Shown piece by piece: positions 5,280 to 6,343 of a stretch of DNA of 6,343 bases. Numbering within the stretch: position 1 is the first letter of the stretch; every line of letters starts with the position of its first letter. The notes under the pieces are model-generated. The model had not been told where the DNA came from. It did no database searches and saw only the letters and a list, made by a program, of their open reading frames with translations. Where the stretch lies: NCBI GenBank assembly GCA_022704925.1, contig JAKJFK010000103.1, forward strand, positions 1-6,343, in the 5' to 3' direction. The DNA is from a candidate division TA06 bacterium (GTDB taxonomy: Bacteria; Ratteibacteria; UBA8468; MWAK01). The translations under genes were made by a program, and so were the position numbers.

Positions 5280-6239
5280 GAAACAATCTTCCGGAATCCC
5301 CAGCCGTTTGCGGATTCCGGCGGTTGCGGCCACGAAGCGGCGGGTTATCCCGTCCCGGTATCCGCTGGCCGGCGGCAGCGGCTCCGAAGCGCGGGCGGCG
5401 AAGAAGCGCACGGTCTTCTTCCAGAAGATTTCCCGGCTGTACTTGCCGAAGAGCGAGGCGGCCGCCACCAGGAAGTCCCGGCTTTCGCCGTCGGCCAGGT
5501 AGGTGAACCGGTGGAGCCGCTCTCCGTCCCGGAGCCGGTAGGCCGAGATGGCCGGCTCCTCCCGGAGCGTCTCCACCCGGCAGCCCGGGAAATGTTCGGA
5601 GAGATGGCGCGCGTAGTAATGGCGGCCGCCCACCTTGCCCAGCACCGCGGCCAGTTCGGCCGGCCGCTCCCGGCCCGAGAGGGCCAGGCCGGTCCGGATC
5701 ACCAGTTCCGACTTGTTGGATTCGGCCGCCGGCCCGCAGTGCTGGTTGAAGAGGCGCGGGCAGAAGAGGGCCGCCCGGGGGGTCTCCAGCTGCACGCCCG
5801 CCGCCCGGCCGGCGGCCTCGAAGCGGCGGGCCAGCCGCTCGATCCGGCGCCGCCGTTCGGCATTCAGGCCCAGCTTGAAGTCCGCCTCCCAGCAGACCGG
5901 CCGCAGCGCTCCGCTCCGGCAGGGAAATTCCAGGCCCAGTTCGGCGTTGGCCAGCACCAGCTCCAGGAAGCGGTTGGCCGATTCCGCCAGTTCCCCGGTC
6001 CGGGCCAGCAGCAGGGCCAGGACCATCTCCTCGCCCCGCTCCGAGCGGCCGGGCCCGGCGCCGAAGACCAGCTTGCTGTCGCAGACGAAGGGTTCCGGTC
6101 CGGGTCGGCGGCCGATTTCCAGCGCCTCCCAGAGGTCGGGCGTTTCCCGGCGCCGGTCCGTTTCGGCCCGGGCGGCGGTCACCAGCAGCGGGCCCAGCAG
6201 CGGTCCGTAACCGTTCTCGTCAACGCCGATCAGCCGCAT
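5265..6239 (-). CDS. RNase HII-like protein, long atypical form with an apparent active-site change
   Basis: This 324-residue protein looks like a divergent RNase HII, the enzyme that cuts RNA-DNA hybrids and single ribonucleotides in DNA. Residues 4-17 (IGVDENGYGPLLGP) match the RNase HII opening motif, giving the first two catalytic acids D7 and E8. CDSK at 53-56 matches the family DSK motif. VAAASLFGKYSRE (258-270) matches the conserved AAS-x-x-x-K-x-x-RD/E helix, and SGYRDG (292-297) the final GYG-like motif. E252, eight residues before that AAS, falls where the fourth acid is expected. The third acid, normally Asp in the block before GGR, is G201 here (LGKVGGR, 200-206). The protein is much longer than a typical RNase HII (about 200 residues), with extra sequence at about 60-190. 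ATG is kept as start because the motif begins at residue 4 and the upstream stop is only 4 bases away; no clear Shine-Dalgarno is visible. It could be an inactive or substrate-shifted paralogue. Confidence 0.72.
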   Translation of the reverse strand: MRLIGVDENGYGPLLGPLLVTAARAETDRRRETPDLWEALEIGRRPGPEPFVCDSKLVFGAGPGRSERGEEMVLALLLARTGELAESANRFLELVLANAELGLEFPCRSGALRPVCWEADFKLGLNAERRRRIERLARRFEAAGRAAGVQLETPRAALFCPRLFNQHCGPAAESNKSELVIRTGLALSGRERPAELAAVLGKVGGRHYYARHLSEHFPGCRVETLREEPAISAYRLRDGERLHRFTYLADGESRDFLVAAASLFGKYSREIFWKKTVRFFAARASEPLPPASGYRDGITRRFVAATAGIRKRLGIPEDCFLRLR

Positions 6240-6243
6240 CGGG

Positions 6244-6343
6244 TCAGCGCGGGCAGTAAAGGCAGCGCAGGAAGATGTAGAGGGAGGAGATCAGCAGCGA
6301 GAGGAGCATGACCGGGAAGCCCCACCGGAAGAAGTGCAGGTAA
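6244..6343 (-). CDS. C-terminal end of a membrane permease, possibly ArsB/NhaD (SLC13-like) family (partial)
   Basis: Only the last 32 codons and the TGA stop (6244-6246) are inside the window; the start lies beyond the right edge. The visible peptide has an aromatic/basic lead-in (YLHFFRWGFP), then a long hydrophobic stretch (VMLLSLLISSLYIFL) that can form one transmembrane helix, and ends in a short Arg/Cys-containing tail (RCLYCPR). A terminal helix preceded by F-x-x-x-G-x-P and ending in S-x-x-Y-x-x-L-R is what I associate with the C-terminus of ArsB/NhaD and related SLC13-type anion or Na+/H+ permeases. That family call is from memory of the pattern and rests on very little sequence; that it is the last helix of a membrane protein is much safer. 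The gene ends 4 bases before the RNase HII-like start, so the two are probably cotranscribed. Confidence 0.55.
   Translation of the reverse strand, partial: YLHFFRWGFPVMLLSLLISSLYIFLRCLYCPR

Noticed and set aside
5511-6311. Plus-strand open frame opposite the RNase HII-like gene
   Set aside because: Antisense shadow, rich in Gln/Arg/Gly, crossing the junction between two minus-strand genes.
1-6343. CRISPR array, tRNA, rRNA, insertion sequence or prophage attachment site
   Set aside because: No regularly spaced repeats, no tRNA-like cloverleaf, no transposase or integrase and no terminal inverted repeats were seen; the DNA is almost all covered by housekeeping-type genes.

Overview
The window is GC-rich bacterial DNA in which every supported gene lies on the minus strand, so transcription runs from high to low coordinates. 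In that order it holds: the last 32 codons of a membrane permease, an RNase HII-like protein, a short intergenic region with a promoter, then yajC, larC, rmuC, a flavodiiron protein gene, a ROK sugar kinase gene, and the first 28 codons of nadA. Coding density is very high and no stretch longer than about 110 bases lacks a gene. No RNA genes, mobile elements, CRISPR arrays or tRNAs were seen.

Layout. Right edge (about 6343 to 5265): the permease tail and the RNase HII-like gene are separated by 4 bases and probably share an upstream transcript. Between 5264 and 5157 there is a weak hairpin plus T-run that could end that transcript, interlocked with a perfect TATAAT box, followed by a leader with a 7-bp hairpin and a strong Shine-Dalgarno for yajC. 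From 5156 to the left edge, six genes form what looks like one operon: yajC and larC are 32 bases apart, larC/rmuC and rmuC/flavodiiron each overlap by one base (TGATG), flavodiiron/ROK overlap by four bases (ATGA), and ROK/nadA are 7 bases apart.

Biology. The operon mixes functions: protein export (YajC), nickel-pincer cofactor assembly (LarC), a putative DNA-recombination-limiting nuclease (RmuC), O2 or NO reduction (flavodiiron protein), sugar phosphorylation (ROK kinase) and NAD synthesis (NadA). The flavodiiron protein and oxygen-sensitive NadA suggest an anaerobe or microaerophile. The RNase HII-like protein resembles, from memory, an atypical long form found in Planctomycetes-like lineages, and yajC is not followed by secD/secF. 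I infer a high-GC anaerobic bacterium, possibly of a poorly sampled or candidate phylum, but the taxonomy cannot be fixed from this window.

Points most worth a second look are the RNase HII-like protein, whose expected third catalytic acid appears to be glycine, and the divergent LarC, which seems to have lost about 15 residues around a normally conserved His-Gly/Pro-Val-Pro segment exactly where the DNA carries repeated GGCCGGCCGGC. I see no convincing evidence of a wholly new system.
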